From: a virus | Strand: one strand, 5' to 3' | Length of the DNA: 61,644 nt | IMG/VR virus record: IMGVR_UViG_3300032069_000399 | Location: 1-61,644 of that record | Part shown: positions 1 to 8,033 of the stretch, in pieces | Layout: each line of letters begins with the position of its first letter | Numbering within the stretch: the first letter of the stretch is position 1 | Position numbers and translations under genes: made by a program | Notes under the pieces: model-generated | Told to the model about the DNA's origin: nothing | The model's input: the letters and a program-made list of their open reading frames with translations, nothing else | The model's database searches: none

Positions 1-81
1 TTTCGCATGCCCTAGATACCATCAGAAACATCCGCGAATATATGTCAACTCTGAGGCATGAGATTGTTGGTGATCTTTTTT

Positions 82-142
82 AAGTTGTTGATTTTACTGG
101 AGCCAGCGCCCGGACTTGAACCGGGGACCTACTGATTACGAA
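82..142. repeat. attL core (61-bp direct repeat, displaced tRNA-Thr 3' fragment)
   Basis: This stretch is identical to 61471-61531. It contains the T arm, 3' acceptor strand and CCA of the tRNA-Thr on the minus strand, but identity stops inside the anticodon loop, so no functional tRNA remains here. It is flanked by an inverted repeat, AAGTTGTTG at 82-90 and CAACAACTT at 166-174, which could form a cruciform around the left junction. Confidence 0.93.
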
Positions 143-352
143 GCGCCTCCCCGCCCCTTTACCAACAACAACTTACAGCAGAATCTATAGTTTAGAGAAA
201 GGCAATTCCGTACTTTTTGGCCTAAAAAGGCAACTATAGGGCAACCTGGGCATCAGGAACGATGCGAGGAAGCGGCAGTGCCCTCCACGCATTTCCCCGG
301 CACCGATCCCCACGCTGCGGCGCCGAGCACAGTTATCTTCACCATACCAATG
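143..352. other. Prophage left-end arm region, no gene
   Basis: There is no convincing coding sequence between the left core and the radical SAM gene. The stretch holds a near-palindrome of T and A runs around GGCC at 214-228, the integrase arm-like repeat at 227-251, and, around 282-317, CCACGCATT- and CCCCACGC-like words resembling the elements upstream of dnaB and parB. The 76-codon plus-strand open frame at 262-492 runs antisense into the radical SAM gene and is not called. Confidence 0.5.
227..251. promoter_or_regulatory. Probable integrase arm-type site, left arm
   Basis: A 25-bp sequence containing AGGCAAC and GGGCAAC as two direct half-units recurs at 61410-61434 with 23 of 25 positions identical and in the same orientation. 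The copies lie on the inner sides of the two att cores, 85 bp and 36 bp away, as expected for P and P' arm sites bound by the amino-terminal domain of a tyrosine integrase. Function is inferred from position and repetition. Confidence 0.55.
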
Positions 353-1966
353 TTAGAACCGTTCCAATTTCTCTAGAAATCTCTTCGGCTCGAGATCAAG
401 AACAAATATGGGGTAGACTCGAGTTTCTCCTGATGGCTGGCATACCTTCTCTTCAGCCACCTGCCGGAAACCGAAGTATTGGCACAATCTGATCCCAATG
501 TCTGTCACCGGTGAAGCCGAGACGCTTCTTGCCTTCTGTTGGAGTATCCCCCCCACTTCCCTGATCAGATTTCTTCCCACCCGCGATGACGACTTTGTGG
601 GTACGCTCGCAATGACCTCTACATGGTAGAACGGCGTAGCTCCACTTTTGAGAACATCTTCTTTTGAAAACGCAGTAAGTGCACTGCACTTCCCAGCACA
701 TATTTCATCAAAAAGCCGCTCCGTAATCGGCACAACACAGGCATAGGCCATAACCCAGTTCTTTGCATCTCGCACAACATAAAACATATTTGGATTATGT
801 TCATACCAATCGCGGATGCTTGCCACAGACAATATATGACCATACCCAGGAAAGTCGCTCCATTCGATCTGAAGAATGCTCGATAGTTCTTCCTTCCTAG
901 CCACATCGAATGAAAGTTGGCCGTGAATCTCCGCATCTAATCTCTGATATTCGAGGAAAAGGTAATCGAGGCCGTGGTCCTTTTCAATTTCGCAACTTAG
1001 GGGACATCCACCACCACATTGGTTCAGGTTCTCACAAGTCTGGCACCGACCTGGTAGGTACTTTCTAGCCCGGAACGATGCAAGGACAGGTGACGAATTC
1101 CATATCTCCAGAAGTGGGGTCTCCAGAATGTTTCCAAGTCGGCAACGCGGATCGGCTCCGCATCTAGACAAATCACCCTTGTCATTAACAGCAGCTTTAG
1201 TGAATCCCCATGCGCATGGTGTCATGTATTTACGTAACCGGGCCGGAAGAATACACAATGGGAATGGATCTTCAACCGAGATTCGTATGCCGAGTTCGTG
1301 GTCAATTCGTTCAATCTCTATCAATGCGCGCTCTGCATGTTCCCGTCCGATAGTGAACGCCGAGGTCGTCTGGGCATCACCGAAAGGAATGATACGCTGC
1401 ACAATAATATAATCTAAGGGGATACCATGCGTTTCTTTAACCGATTGCGCAATACGAAATATACTACCTGCTGAACCAGGCGTGACATTAACAGCTATTC
1501 CAGTCCGACGCCCGGCCGCAGCTACTTTACGGAGCTGCGAAATCACGAAATCAAAAGCGCCACTCTTGTTGCAGAATGCATCATGTTCTTTCGCTGTCGG
1601 CGCGTGGATCGTGGTTTCGAAAGACGATATGTATCGAATAGCCTCGTCGAAGCTAGCTCCCGGATAACGATGTGTATTTGAGAGTACAGATACAGCCAAT
1701 CCCCTATCGCAGCAGTAATGAGCAAGATCAACCGCTTGAGGGTATATTCCAGGATCTCCTCCTAAAAAGGTAACCTCTCGTACGCCAGCAAAGGCTAACG
1801 CGTCAACGATGCGTTTAAGACGATCAAGAGGTGGGTGTTGCGGGCTTACTTCCCTGACCCTGGCCATGTAGCAGAATGGACATCTGTGCGCGCACGCCGC
1901 CGTAATGTGCAGCGCAACAAGATCCACTTTGTGTTGTTGCTTTCGTTTAACTTGAGCATGACTCAT
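353..1966 (-). CDS. Radical SAM/SPASM protein fused to a GNAT-like domain
   Basis: This 537-residue protein has a canonical radical SAM motif, C25-x3-C29-x2-C32, and a GGDP SAM-binding motif near 69-72. Residues 251-325 carry a textbook SPASM pattern: C251, G264, C269, then C308-x2-C311-x5-C317-x3-C321 and C325, expected to bind auxiliary 4Fe-4S clusters. Residues from about 350 to the end look like a GNAT acetyltransferase fold. SPASM enzymes usually modify peptides or proteins, but no precursor peptide is evident nearby. Its ATG overlaps the stop of the upstream flavoprotein gene by one base, so the two are translationally coupled. The region is more AT-rich than the phage genes, which suggests acquired cargo. 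The substrate is unknown. Confidence 0.85.
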   Translation of the reverse strand: MSHAQVKRKQQHKVDLVALHITAACAHRCPFCYMARVREVSPQHPPLDRLKRIVDALAFAGVREVTFLGGDPGIYPQAVDLAHYCCDRGLAVSVLSNTHRYPGASFDEAIRYISSFETTIHAPTAKEHDAFCNKSGAFDFVISQLRKVAAAGRRTGIAVNVTPGSAGSIFRIAQSVKETHGIPLDYIIVQRIIPFGDAQTTSAFTIGREHAERALIEIERIDHELGIRISVEDPFPLCILPARLRKYMTPCAWGFTKAAVNDKGDLSRCGADPRCRLGNILETPLLEIWNSSPVLASFRARKYLPGRCQTCENLNQCGGGCPLSCEIEKDHGLDYLFLEYQRLDAEIHGQLSFDVARKEELSSILQIEWSDFPGYGHILSVASIRDWYEHNPNMFYVVRDAKNWVMAYACVVPITERLFDEICAGKCSALTAFSKEDVLKSGATPFYHVEVIASVPTKSSSRVGRNLIREVGGILQQKARSVSASPVTDIGIRLCQYFGFRQVAEEKVCQPSGETRVYPIFVLDLEPKRFLEKLERF

Positions 1967-2520
1967 CAGCTAAGACTCGCAAGAAGCTTCTTCGCTGCTC
2001 GTTTGCATTTATCGAGCACATCAGGTGACTTCTCAATAAGGTCGTTGGGTTCGAGGCAGCCATAAGCTAGGACCTTCGACACGACCTTTATACCTGCATT
2101 TGCACAAAAGGCGACAACGGAGTTGCAAGCTGTCTTAACGCTGTCATCTTGCTCCGGGGAAGTTTGGCCGACTGCAAATACTATTGCCTTTTTCTTTTTG
2201 AGCCGTTCCTGGGCGGCAAGAGGATTAAGTCTATCAATCAATACCTTGAGTTCCCCGGACAAAAGACTCCAGCGAGCAGGTGTTCCGATTATCAATCCAT
2301 CAGCAGCAATAATGCTCGTGATAATATCCGTCATCGAATCATTAATGTGGCACTTTCCATTGCTATCACAGGTTAAGCAACCGTCGCAAAACTTAATGGT
2401 CATGTCCCTAATATGGATAAGTTCTAAGTCACAGTCTGTTCCGATGCCATGGCAGGCACTTTCGACCATGGCATAAGTGTTCCCTCTCCTCGAACTTCCA
2501 ACAATGGCCACTACTCGCAT
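1966..2520 (-). CDS. Flavodoxin-like NADPH-dependent FMN reductase / iron-sulfur flavoprotein
   Basis: The 184-residue protein begins with the flavodoxin-like FMN phosphate-binding loop (GSSRRGNT, residues 7-14) and contains a CDGCLTC segment followed by another Cys, as in iron-sulfur flavoproteins. It probably binds FMN and moves electrons. The start at 2520 was chosen because GGAGG lies just upstream; an earlier in-frame start at 2556 lacks such a site. It sits between a membrane protein gene and the radical SAM gene in one tight operon, so it is a natural electron donor for the radical SAM enzyme. That pairing is inferred. Confidence 0.82.
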   Translation of the reverse strand: MRVVAIVGSSRRGNTYAMVESACHGIGTDCDLELIHIRDMTIKFCDGCLTCDSNGKCHINDSMTDIITSIIAADGLIIGTPARWSLLSGELKVLIDRLNPLAAQERLKKKKAIVFAVGQTSPEQDDSVKTACNSVVAFCANAGIKVVSKVLAYGCLEPNDLIEKSPDVLDKCKRAAKKLLASLS

Positions 2521-2563
2521 CTTCACCCTCCACTTTTGAAATGGATTACTCGGCAATCAAAGG

Positions 2564-3379
2564 CTACTGGACGGCAGTTGCGCTCTTGCGTAAACGAGCA
2601 AGGATGCGTCCAACTAAATCACGGGCATAACCCGCTTCCAGGCAAATAAAGAACTCGGATCCTCCCAACGTTGGTAAATTCATGAAAGCTGTCATCGCAT
2701 TCGCATTTCTGCCAACAGGAGCGTAGATGACGATATCCTGTGCGCATACTAAGTCAAATAGCTGATCCGAAACAAAAAGAAAGGAGATCTGATTTGAGTT
2801 GTTGTGTACGCTCTTGATCTGTTCGGCGCGTGCATGCGCAGAATCACCATCGGGCAATACGTGTAGATACTTAATTCCACGCTTCAAGTTTTCCCTGACA
2901 ATAGGCAAAAAGGTGTCTTGACTGGTTTCTTCCTGCAACAATTGAGATATAATCCAGATCTCTTCTGCATCAACGGCTCGCTCGATATCCATTAATTCGG
3001 CACGTGACACAAGCCAGTCCTGTTTTAGAAGGCCCTTGAGGGCTTGAAGCGCATGAGCCACACCTGACAAGCTATTTTTAGTTTCCAGCTGGAGGGCAGA
3101 GACCTGTGTAGAAACTTTAGATTGAAGTTCCTGGCTTATCAGAATTGATTCAGCATGACTCTTTTCAAGATGGTCTTCTATGACTGGGATAAGGAGCTTA
3201 AAAGCACAGAAAACGAGACCCGCAAAAATAATGATGACCAAGATCAAGCCGATGGCGAGTGTCCCAGAACCGAATTGTGCCTTCGCTGAATCAAGGATTA
3301 GACCTGCAATCAGTCCAAGAGCCACGATAACCAGGGCAAGAACACCTTGATCACGCCAGATTGCGGAGCGAGTGCTCAC
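2564..3379 (-). CDS. Two-TM coiled-coil protein with C-terminal soluble domain, unknown function
   Basis: This 271-residue protein starts at GTG with AGGAGG at ideal spacing. Residues about 12-30 and 41-68 are hydrophobic helices, followed by a helical segment to about 140. The C-terminal domain contains a WIISQLL strand and a NLKRGIKYLHVLPD segment of a type I associate with small alpha/beta sensor or effector domains attached to variable partners; this resemblance is from memory. It is the first gene of the left-end operon and could tether or sense for the flavoprotein and radical SAM enzyme. No function is assigned. Confidence 0.6.
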   Translation of the reverse strand: MSTRSAIWRDQGVLALVIVALGLIAGLILDSAKAQFGSGTLAIGLILVIIIFAGLVFCAFKLLIPVIEDHLEKSHAESILISQELQSKVSTQVSALQLETKNSLSGVAHALQALKGLLKQDWLVSRAELMDIERAVDAEEIWIISQLLQEETSQDTFLPIVRENLKRGIKYLHVLPDGDSAHARAEQIKSVHNNSNQISFLFVSDQLFDLVCAQDIVIYAPVGRNANAMTAFMNLPTLGGSEFFICLEAGYARDLVGRILARLRKSATAVQ

Positions 3380-4035
3380 GTGCGCCTCCTATGTGACCTA
3401 ATAAATGACGACGCTATACCCACCTTTCTCAAGAAGCAGACTGGCAGGATCAGGTAGATCGTCGCGCTTTACCCGAAGGGGAAGCGCGGGCTTCTCTTTG
3501 AGCCAAAAACCGAATCAACGATCCTGAACGACGGCCCAATGTACAGAAAACACGGCGCTTATGTCTATAGAAAAGTGACAGATTCCAACCGACCTCAAAG
3601 GCAACCCTCGTGTACTGATAAGGATTCCATAATCAACCGGCTTGGCGAATCCTTGTTAGAGATTTCGACCGGAAGGTGCGCAATCTGCGCAGAGTTGAGT
3701 TCAACCCCCCGACCTATTGTAAGCCTGCTTCCGCAAGCGAACGGATCAAGAGATCATGCGATGCCGACCTGAAGATGGACGCTTTTTCGCTGCGATCGCA
3801 ATGAACGTTTGCTGTCGGGATACTCACCATTGGGATTTCTGGGAAAGAAAAACGGGCCGAGCGCGGACGCATTTTCCACGCATCCGAGGGGCAATTTTCC
3901 ACGCATGTCCCCGCATTCCCCCGCCTTGCATCGCCGCATGCAAGGGGCTCTACCATGCTCCCGAAGCACACCCCGGAGAAAAGGCTATGAGGTGCGAGGC
4001 AGGGATCGTCATCGAAATTGCGGGAGTCCGGCGCC
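3380..4035. other. Intergenic region between cargo operon and dnaB: nested hairpin and promoter-like repeats
   Basis: No well-supported gene is present; a 77-codon plus-strand frame at 3539-3772 has no recognisable features. Positions 3428-3502 form nested inverted repeats: CTCAA/TTGAG and GAAGC/GCTTC outside, and an inner hairpin at 3464-3487 (GCGCTT, CCC, GAA loop, GGG, AAGCGC). From 3868 to 3945 CCACGCAT/CCCCGCAT words recur. Two overlapping mini-frames of 11 and 20 codons (3954-3989 and 3987-4049, joined by ATGA) lie just before dnaB and could be leader peptides; their support is weak. Confidence 0.45.
3892..3956 (+). promoter_or_regulatory. dnaB-side copy of a shared promoter/operator module
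   Basis: CAATTTTCCACGCA at 3892 is followed exactly 46 bp later by ATGCAAGG, then TACCAT at 3951-3956 as a possible -10, with TTGCAT 19 bp upstream as a weak -35. The same words with the same 46-bp spacing occur upstream of parB (56273-56337). Several CGCAT words surround both. This looks like one regulator controlling the two replication/partition operons; the regulator is unknown. Confidence 0.5.
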
Positions 4036-5382
4036 ATGGTTTCTGCTGACGTCACCCTTGAAAGGGCTCTTCCGAACAGCGTGGATTCCGAGCGCGCCGT
4101 TCTCGGGGCGATCCTCCTGAACGAGAAGGCGATCTTCGCTGCAACTGAGGTTCTCACCGCCGATGACTTCTATCTCGAGGCGCACCGCGTGATCTTCCGG
4201 GCGATGCTCTCCCTTGCGGAAGAGAAAGTCTCCATAGACCTGATCACCCTCCGGGAAGAACTGCGGCGAAGGGATAAAGAGGAATCGGCCGGCGGAGCTG
4301 CCTACGTCGCCGCCCTTACGGACGGGCTGCCGCGCGGGCTCAACATTGGCCACTACGCAAGGACCGTCCGGGAGAAGGCCACCTCGCGCCAGCTGATCCA
4401 GCTCTCTCATGAAACGATGTTGCGGTGCTACGAGGGCGAGGAACGTCCGGCGGAGATCCTCGAACGCGCGGAGTCGCAGATTTTCAGAATCGCATCCCGC
4501 GAAATCCGGGGCGGCTTCGAGCCCACGAGCGAACTGGCCCATTCGGCCTACAAAGAAATTGAGGAAACCGCCCGGAATCGCGGGCCCGTCTCAGGGATCG
4601 ACACGGGTTTCGCCGACCTCAATCGGATGACTGGAGGCCTCCACAATCAGAACCTCGTCGTGGTCGCCGCCAGGCCGGGTCTCGGGAAAACGTCCTTCTG
4701 CCTCAATATCGCCTGTCATGCGGCAATCAACGGCCGGCGACCGGTCGGGATCTTCAGTCTGGAAATGTCGAAGCCCGAGATCATGAAACGGATGATCTCG
4801 TCCCTGTCCGAAGTGGAGGCAAACAGGATCCAGAGCGGATATCTCAGCCGGGATGACTGGACAAAGATCAGCCAGGCGACCGCGAGCCTCTCATCCGCCC
4901 CAATCTACATCGACGACTCTGCGAACCTGACCATGCTCCAGGTGCGAGCGAAGGCGCAGCGGCTTGCGCTGGAGCACGGCATCGATCTTCTGGTTGTCGA
5001 CTATCTGCAGCTCGTCTCCGGATCGCGCCGCTACGAGAACCGGACGCAGGAAGTGACGGAGATCAGCCGCGGGCTGAAGAACCTTGCCAAGGAGCTCGAC
5101 ATTCCCGTCATCGCCGTCTCGCAGCTCAACCGCGAGGTTGAGAAGCGCTCCGGCAACAGGAAGCCGCAGCTGTCCGACCTCAGGGAGAGTGGCGCGATCG
5201 AACAGGACAGTGATCTGGTCCTCTTCATCTCGCGCGAGGGCAATGACGAAGATACTGGCGCGGGAGACTGCCCGGCGGAGATCTCAATCGGGAAACAGCG
5301 CAATGGAATGACCGGCACGTTCAAGCTGATGTTCCGGAAACGAATCACCAGGTTCGAGAACTGCCTGAATCAAAGAGACTGA
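4036..5382 (+). CDS. dnaB: Replicative DNA helicase, DnaB family
   Basis: A complete 448-residue DnaB-type helicase: an N-terminal helical domain (SERAVLGAIL), a linker, and a RecA-fold C-terminal domain with Walker A (RPGLGKTS), Walker B (LLVVDYLQLV), the SQLNREVEKR arginine-rich region and the DLRESGAIEQDSD motif. It unwinds phage DNA at the fork as a hexamer. ATG 4036 has GGGAG upstream and is preferred over TTG 4018 in the same frame. It heads the replication operon with the O-like initiator and a loader-like gene. Carrying its own DnaB means the phage need not recruit the host helicase. Confidence 0.95.
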   Translation: MVSADVTLERALPNSVDSERAVLGAILLNEKAIFAATEVLTADDFYLEAHRVIFRAMLSLAEEKVSIDLITLREELRRRDKEESAGGAAYVAALTDGLPRGLNIGHYARTVREKATSRQLIQLSHETMLRCYEGEERPAEILERAESQIFRIASREIRGGFEPTSELAHSAYKEIEETARNRGPVSGIDTGFADLNRMTGGLHNQNLVVVAARPGLGKTSFCLNIACHAAINGRRPVGIFSLEMSKPEIMKRMISSLSEVEANRIQSGYLSRDDWTKISQATASLSSAPIYIDDSANLTMLQVRAKAQRLALEHGIDLLVVDYLQLVSGSRRYENRTQEVTEISRGLKNLAKELDIPVIAVSQLNREVEKRSGNRKPQLSDLRESGAIEQDSDLVLFISREGNDEDTGAGDCPAEISIGKQRNGMTGTFKLMFRKRITRFENCLNQRD

Positions 5383-5393
5383 CGGAGGAACGG

Positions 5394-6209
5394 ATGCCGA
5401 GAATCAGGCAGATCAAACCGGAGTTCTACCTGGACGACGAACTGGCCCAGTGCTCCCGGGACGCGCGCCTCCTGTTTCCTGGCCTGTGGATTCTGGCCGA
5501 TCGCGCCGGCAGGCTTGAAAACAGGCCTGCGAAAATAAAGGCTCAGATCTTCCCTTACGATTCCGATATCGATGCCGCGAAGATAACGGAACTGCTCGGC
5601 CAGCTGGAGACGCGCCGGTTCATTCTTGTTTACGAGGTCGAGGGCAGATCTTACATTCAGATTCGCACTTTCGAAAAACACCAGCACTGCCACCGCAATG
5701 AGGTCCCCTCTCACCTTCCAGGACCGGATCAAAACGAGCACTCGGGCGGTCACGCTGTGGCTGCAGCGGCAACACCCGAGGAGTTCCGTCCAAATCCCGA
5801 GCACTCGGTCCAAAATCCGAGCACTCGGGGTACTTATACTTCTACTTATACTTCTACTTCTGGAGAAATACTTTCTGATGACGGCGCGGCGGCTGCGCCG
5901 CCCTTCCCTTTGGATCCCAGGAGCCTGTTTCTGATTTTCTGGGAATGCTACCCCCTCAAGGTCAAGAAGCCGAAAGCCGAGGCCGCCTTCCTGAAGCTCA
6001 AGCCGGACCGGACCCTACTGGACCGCATGCTCGAAGCCATAGACCGCCAAAAGCAGACCGCCGCCTGGCACAGGAACAACGGACAGTTCATTCCGCATCC
6101 CGCGACCTGGCTCAACAACAGGCAATGGGAGGACGAGGTGGCGCCGGCCCAGGGCGAAGGCTCCGTGTGGGATGAGTTCATCGGAAAGCCCGAGAAGGAG
6201 GAATCGTGA
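5394..6209 (+). CDS. Phage replication initiator (lambda O-like) with origin inside the gene
   Basis: A 271-residue protein with an N-terminal winged-helix-like DNA-binding region (residues about 1-105), a low-complexity linker rich in Thr/Ser/Tyr (about 125-165), and a C-terminal domain with an FxxFWECYPLKVKKPKAE motif and HPATWLNNRQWEDE ending, typical of phage replication proteins that bind helicase or its loader. The linker coincides with iteron-like repeats and an AT-rich stretch, as in lambda, where the origin lies within gene O. Homology to O proper is by organisation; assignment as initiator is confident, the exact family less so. Confidence 0.75.
   Translation: MPRIRQIKPEFYLDDELAQCSRDARLLFPGLWILADRAGRLENRPAKIKAQIFPYDSDIDAAKITELLGQLETRRFILVYEVEGRSYIQIRTFEKHQHCHRNEVPSHLPGPDQNEHSGGHAVAAAATPEEFRPNPEHSVQNPSTRGTYTSTYTSTSGEILSDDGAAAAPPFPLDPRSLFLIFWECYPLKVKKPKAEAAFLKLKPDRTLLDRMLEAIDRQKQTAAWHRNNGQFIPHPATWLNNRQWEDEVAPAQGEGSVWDEFIGKPEKEES
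5735..5880. other. Putative phage replication origin (iterons plus AT-rich DUE)
   Basis: CGAGCACTCGG occurs three times, at 5735, 5798 and 5818. The last two are part of 20-bp tandem units (5789-5808 and 5809-5828) differing at few positions. Each core has dyad symmetry (CCGAG, CA, CTCGG). Directly downstream, about 5829-5880 is AT-rich with repeated CTTATACTTCTA words, suitable as a DNA unwinding element. Iterons followed by an AT-rich tract inside the initiator gene is the lambdoid origin plan. Confidence 0.65.
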
Positions 6210-6517
6210 ACGCAAAGCAGCTAGCGAAATGGCTGATGGACCTGGCTGCCTGCTACGACTATGTGCCCCAGAAGGCGGCGATATCGAGATACCTGCGGAT
6301 CCTCGTCCAGTGGAAGCTCGCGCCGGAACAATGGGAAGCACTTGCGGATCGGGCAGTGATGCGCCTCACGAGAAGATTCCCGATGCCCGGAGAGCTCCAC
6401 GAGATTGCATCCGAACTCCGGCAGGAAGCCGAGCTGCGCGCAAACTCCGCACACCTCGACAGGATGCGCGCGGAATGGGAGGAACGGGAAGATGCATGTC
6501 AGGAGGAGCGCGCATGA
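6206..6517 (+). CDS. Small phage protein, possible helicase loader
   Basis: A 103-residue, mostly helical protein. GTG 6206 overlaps the preceding stop (GTGA) and has AAGGAGG upstream. A WKLAPEQWEALADRAVMRLTRRFPMPGELHEI segment resembles the pattern in phage helicase loader/inhibitor proteins such as G39P (helix, short segment, FPxPxEL). Its position straight after DnaB and the initiator supports a loading role. The resemblance is a pattern match only. Confidence 0.55.
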   Translation: MNAKQLAKWLMDLAACYDYVPQKAAISRYLRILVQWKLAPEQWEALADRAVMRLTRRFPMPGELHEIASELRQEAELRANSAHLDRMRAEWEEREDACQEERA

Positions 6518-6948
6518 CTGGTCAGATGGAAGGGTACATCTATTTGAGCAGACGCGAAGAACAGAAGGCCCGTGAGTTCTTCGGTCGGCATGAACGCCAG
6601 ATTCCGGACATGGATGAAGGCGATTCCCTCGGCGGCAAGCCGGTCATCTGCGGCCTTGACGAGCACGCGATTACTGGCCGGCTCATCATTCCGCGCCATA
6701 CGAAGTCCCGTCAGTTAAGGGACATCATCATCGAAACAGCCGGGTTGACAGATCGGGAATGGCAGATCTGGGACCTGCACTGCAGGGGCAACTCCCAGTG
6801 GCGGATTGCGACGAGACTCGGCATCCATCAATCGAGTGTGAGCAGGTCGCTGAATAGCATTGAGGCCAAGATCACGGCTGCACGCGAGCGCACTCGAAAG
6901 GCTATGCGCGAACCTGTCGATCGAAGTGCTGCTACAGCAAAGGCTTGA
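6514..6948 (+). CDS. HTH regulator with sigma-70 region 4-like domain
   Basis: A 144-residue protein whose ATG at 6514 overlaps the previous stop and is preceded by AGGAGG. Residues about 78-120 form a helix-turn-helix of the sigma-70 region 4/LuxR type (LTDREWQIWDL, then IATRLGIHQSSVSRSLNSI). The N-terminal half is polar and unrecognised. As last gene of the replication operon, ahead of the late genes, it is a candidate late-gene activator similar in position to phage Q or ArpU-type regulators. DNA binding is well supported; the target is inferred. Confidence 0.65.
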   Translation: MTGQMEGYIYLSRREEQKAREFFGRHERQIPDMDEGDSLGGKPVICGLDEHAITGRLIIPRHTKSRQLRDIIIETAGLTDREWQIWDLHCRGNSQWRIATRLGIHQSSVSRSLNSIEAKITAARERTRKAMREPVDRSAATAKA

Positions 6949-7090
6949 ATGCCCTTCGCGCAAATTTCTGACTATATATAGGGGGAATTGATTTTCGGGA
7001 CCCACCAATCCTGCAAGTCCCCCACGCAGTTCATTCCCACGAGAGCGGGCTGGAGCTCCGAAATCAACCAGCTTTCAGATAGGCGGAGCT

Positions 7091-7522
7091 TTGTCCGAAC
7101 AATTCGAAGGCAAGATCCTCAATCCGTATGGCATCGAGATTGACGTGCCGTTCTGGGTCTTCAAACGGCTCAAGAAATTGCACCTCCTCGAACGCGACCG
7201 CGAAACCGGCATGAGGCGCATCCACGAGCGTATCTTCGGACTCATGGACCTTTGGAGCGGACCCGACTTCAGAATCGATCGCGGCTTGAGGGCCTTCGAT
7301 CCAGGCTACCAGCGTGCCTGTCCGAAGGACGGAGGATATGCGAGCGCCTTTTTGAAAGCGTTGGGGCGCGACTGTTCCGGTCTCGTGAACCCAGCGGTCG
7401 AACGCACCCGCGATTTCGAATCGGATCTCGGGCATTCGCGCCTTTCCGAAGAATACCGTCGCTCCGCTGTGGAAGAAGCGCTGCGAGCAGTTCGAGCGAA
7501 GAGAAAGGCGAGACAAGCGTGA
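7091..7522 (+). CDS. Hypothetical phage protein
   Basis: A 143-residue frame starting at TTG 7091 with GGCGGAG upstream and overlapping the next gene by four bases. It is charged, with a basic Arg/Ala-rich C-terminus. I do not recognise a domain. Its place between the replication operon and the HNH gene and its coupled downstream overlap support it being a real gene of the middle or late transcript. Confidence 0.55.
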   Translation: MSEQFEGKILNPYGIEIDVPFWVFKRLKKLHLLERDRETGMRRIHERIFGLMDLWSGPDFRIDRGLRAFDPGYQRACPKDGGYASAFLKALGRDCSGLVNPAVERTRDFESDLGHSRLSEEYRRSAVEEALRAVRAKRKARQA

Positions 7523-7671
7523 CTATCGACTGGGGCGTGGTCTATATGCAGGAGCGGAAACGCCCGGCGTACGTAATCAACAACGGTAGATCGATCGCGA
7601 AGGTCCACGGCTCAGACTCGCAGCGGCGCGATGCGACGCCTCCCCGGCGCGAGAAGAAAAAGGCTGCGTGA
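7519..7671 (+). CDS. Small basic phage protein
   Basis: A 50-codon frame whose GTG overlaps the upstream stop (GTGA) and whose stop overlaps the GTG of the HNH gene. The product is rich in Arg and Lys with a basic C-terminal tail. The double overlap in a compact gene string is the main evidence; there is no recognisable domain. Confidence 0.4.
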   Translation: MTIDWGVVYMQERKRPAYVINNGRSIAKVHGSDSQRRDATPPRREKKKAA

Positions 7672-8033
7672 GCCCTGTCGCTCCAAAGCATCCTTGCAGT
7701 TATCCAGGCTGCCCGGTTCTTGTTGATCCGTCTTCAAGCAGGTGTGACCGGCACCAGGCTCGCGAACGCAAGGAACAGGAGAGTCGCCGCGGATCCGCAA
7801 ACTCCAGGGGCTATGGTTCCAAATGGCGCGCGGCAAGGAAACGCTTTCTTGAATTGAATCCTCTGTGCTGCGAGTGCAATCGCTTGGGACGGCTGGCTGC
7901 GGCGACTGTCGTTGACCACATCGTCCCGCACAAGGGCGATGCCAACCTTTTCTGGAGCCAGTCGAATTGGCAGGCGCTCTGCAGACGCTGCCACAACCGC
8001 AAGACCGCCGTGAGCGACGGCAGGTGGGGATAG
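7668..8033 (+). CDS. HNH endonuclease (terminase-associated type)
   Basis: A 121-residue HNH nuclease. It has CxxxxC zinc-knuckle cysteines (CSYPGC and C27), an RGYGSKWRAARKRFL segment, CCEC, then DHIVPHKGD and a C-terminal ALCRRCHNRKT, giving the His-Asn-His beta-beta-alpha metal site. Small HNH proteins of this family occur beside terminase in many HK97-type phages and can be needed for packaging cleavage. Here it lies about 5 kb upstream of the terminase genes, separated by the methyltransferase locus, which looks like an insertion. Confidence 0.85.
   Translation: MSPVAPKHPCSYPGCPVLVDPSSSRCDRHQARERKEQESRRGSANSRGYGSKWRAARKRFLELNPLCCECNRLGRLAAATVVDHIVPHKGDANLFWSQSNWQALCRRCHNRKTAVSDGRWG

Noticed and set aside
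262-492. 76-codon plus-strand frame near attL
   Set aside because: It runs antisense into the well-supported radical SAM gene and has no motif.
3539-3772. 77-codon plus-strand frame as a gene
   Set aside because: No ribosome site, no recognisable feature, low-complexity translation and position in a repeat-rich intergenic region.
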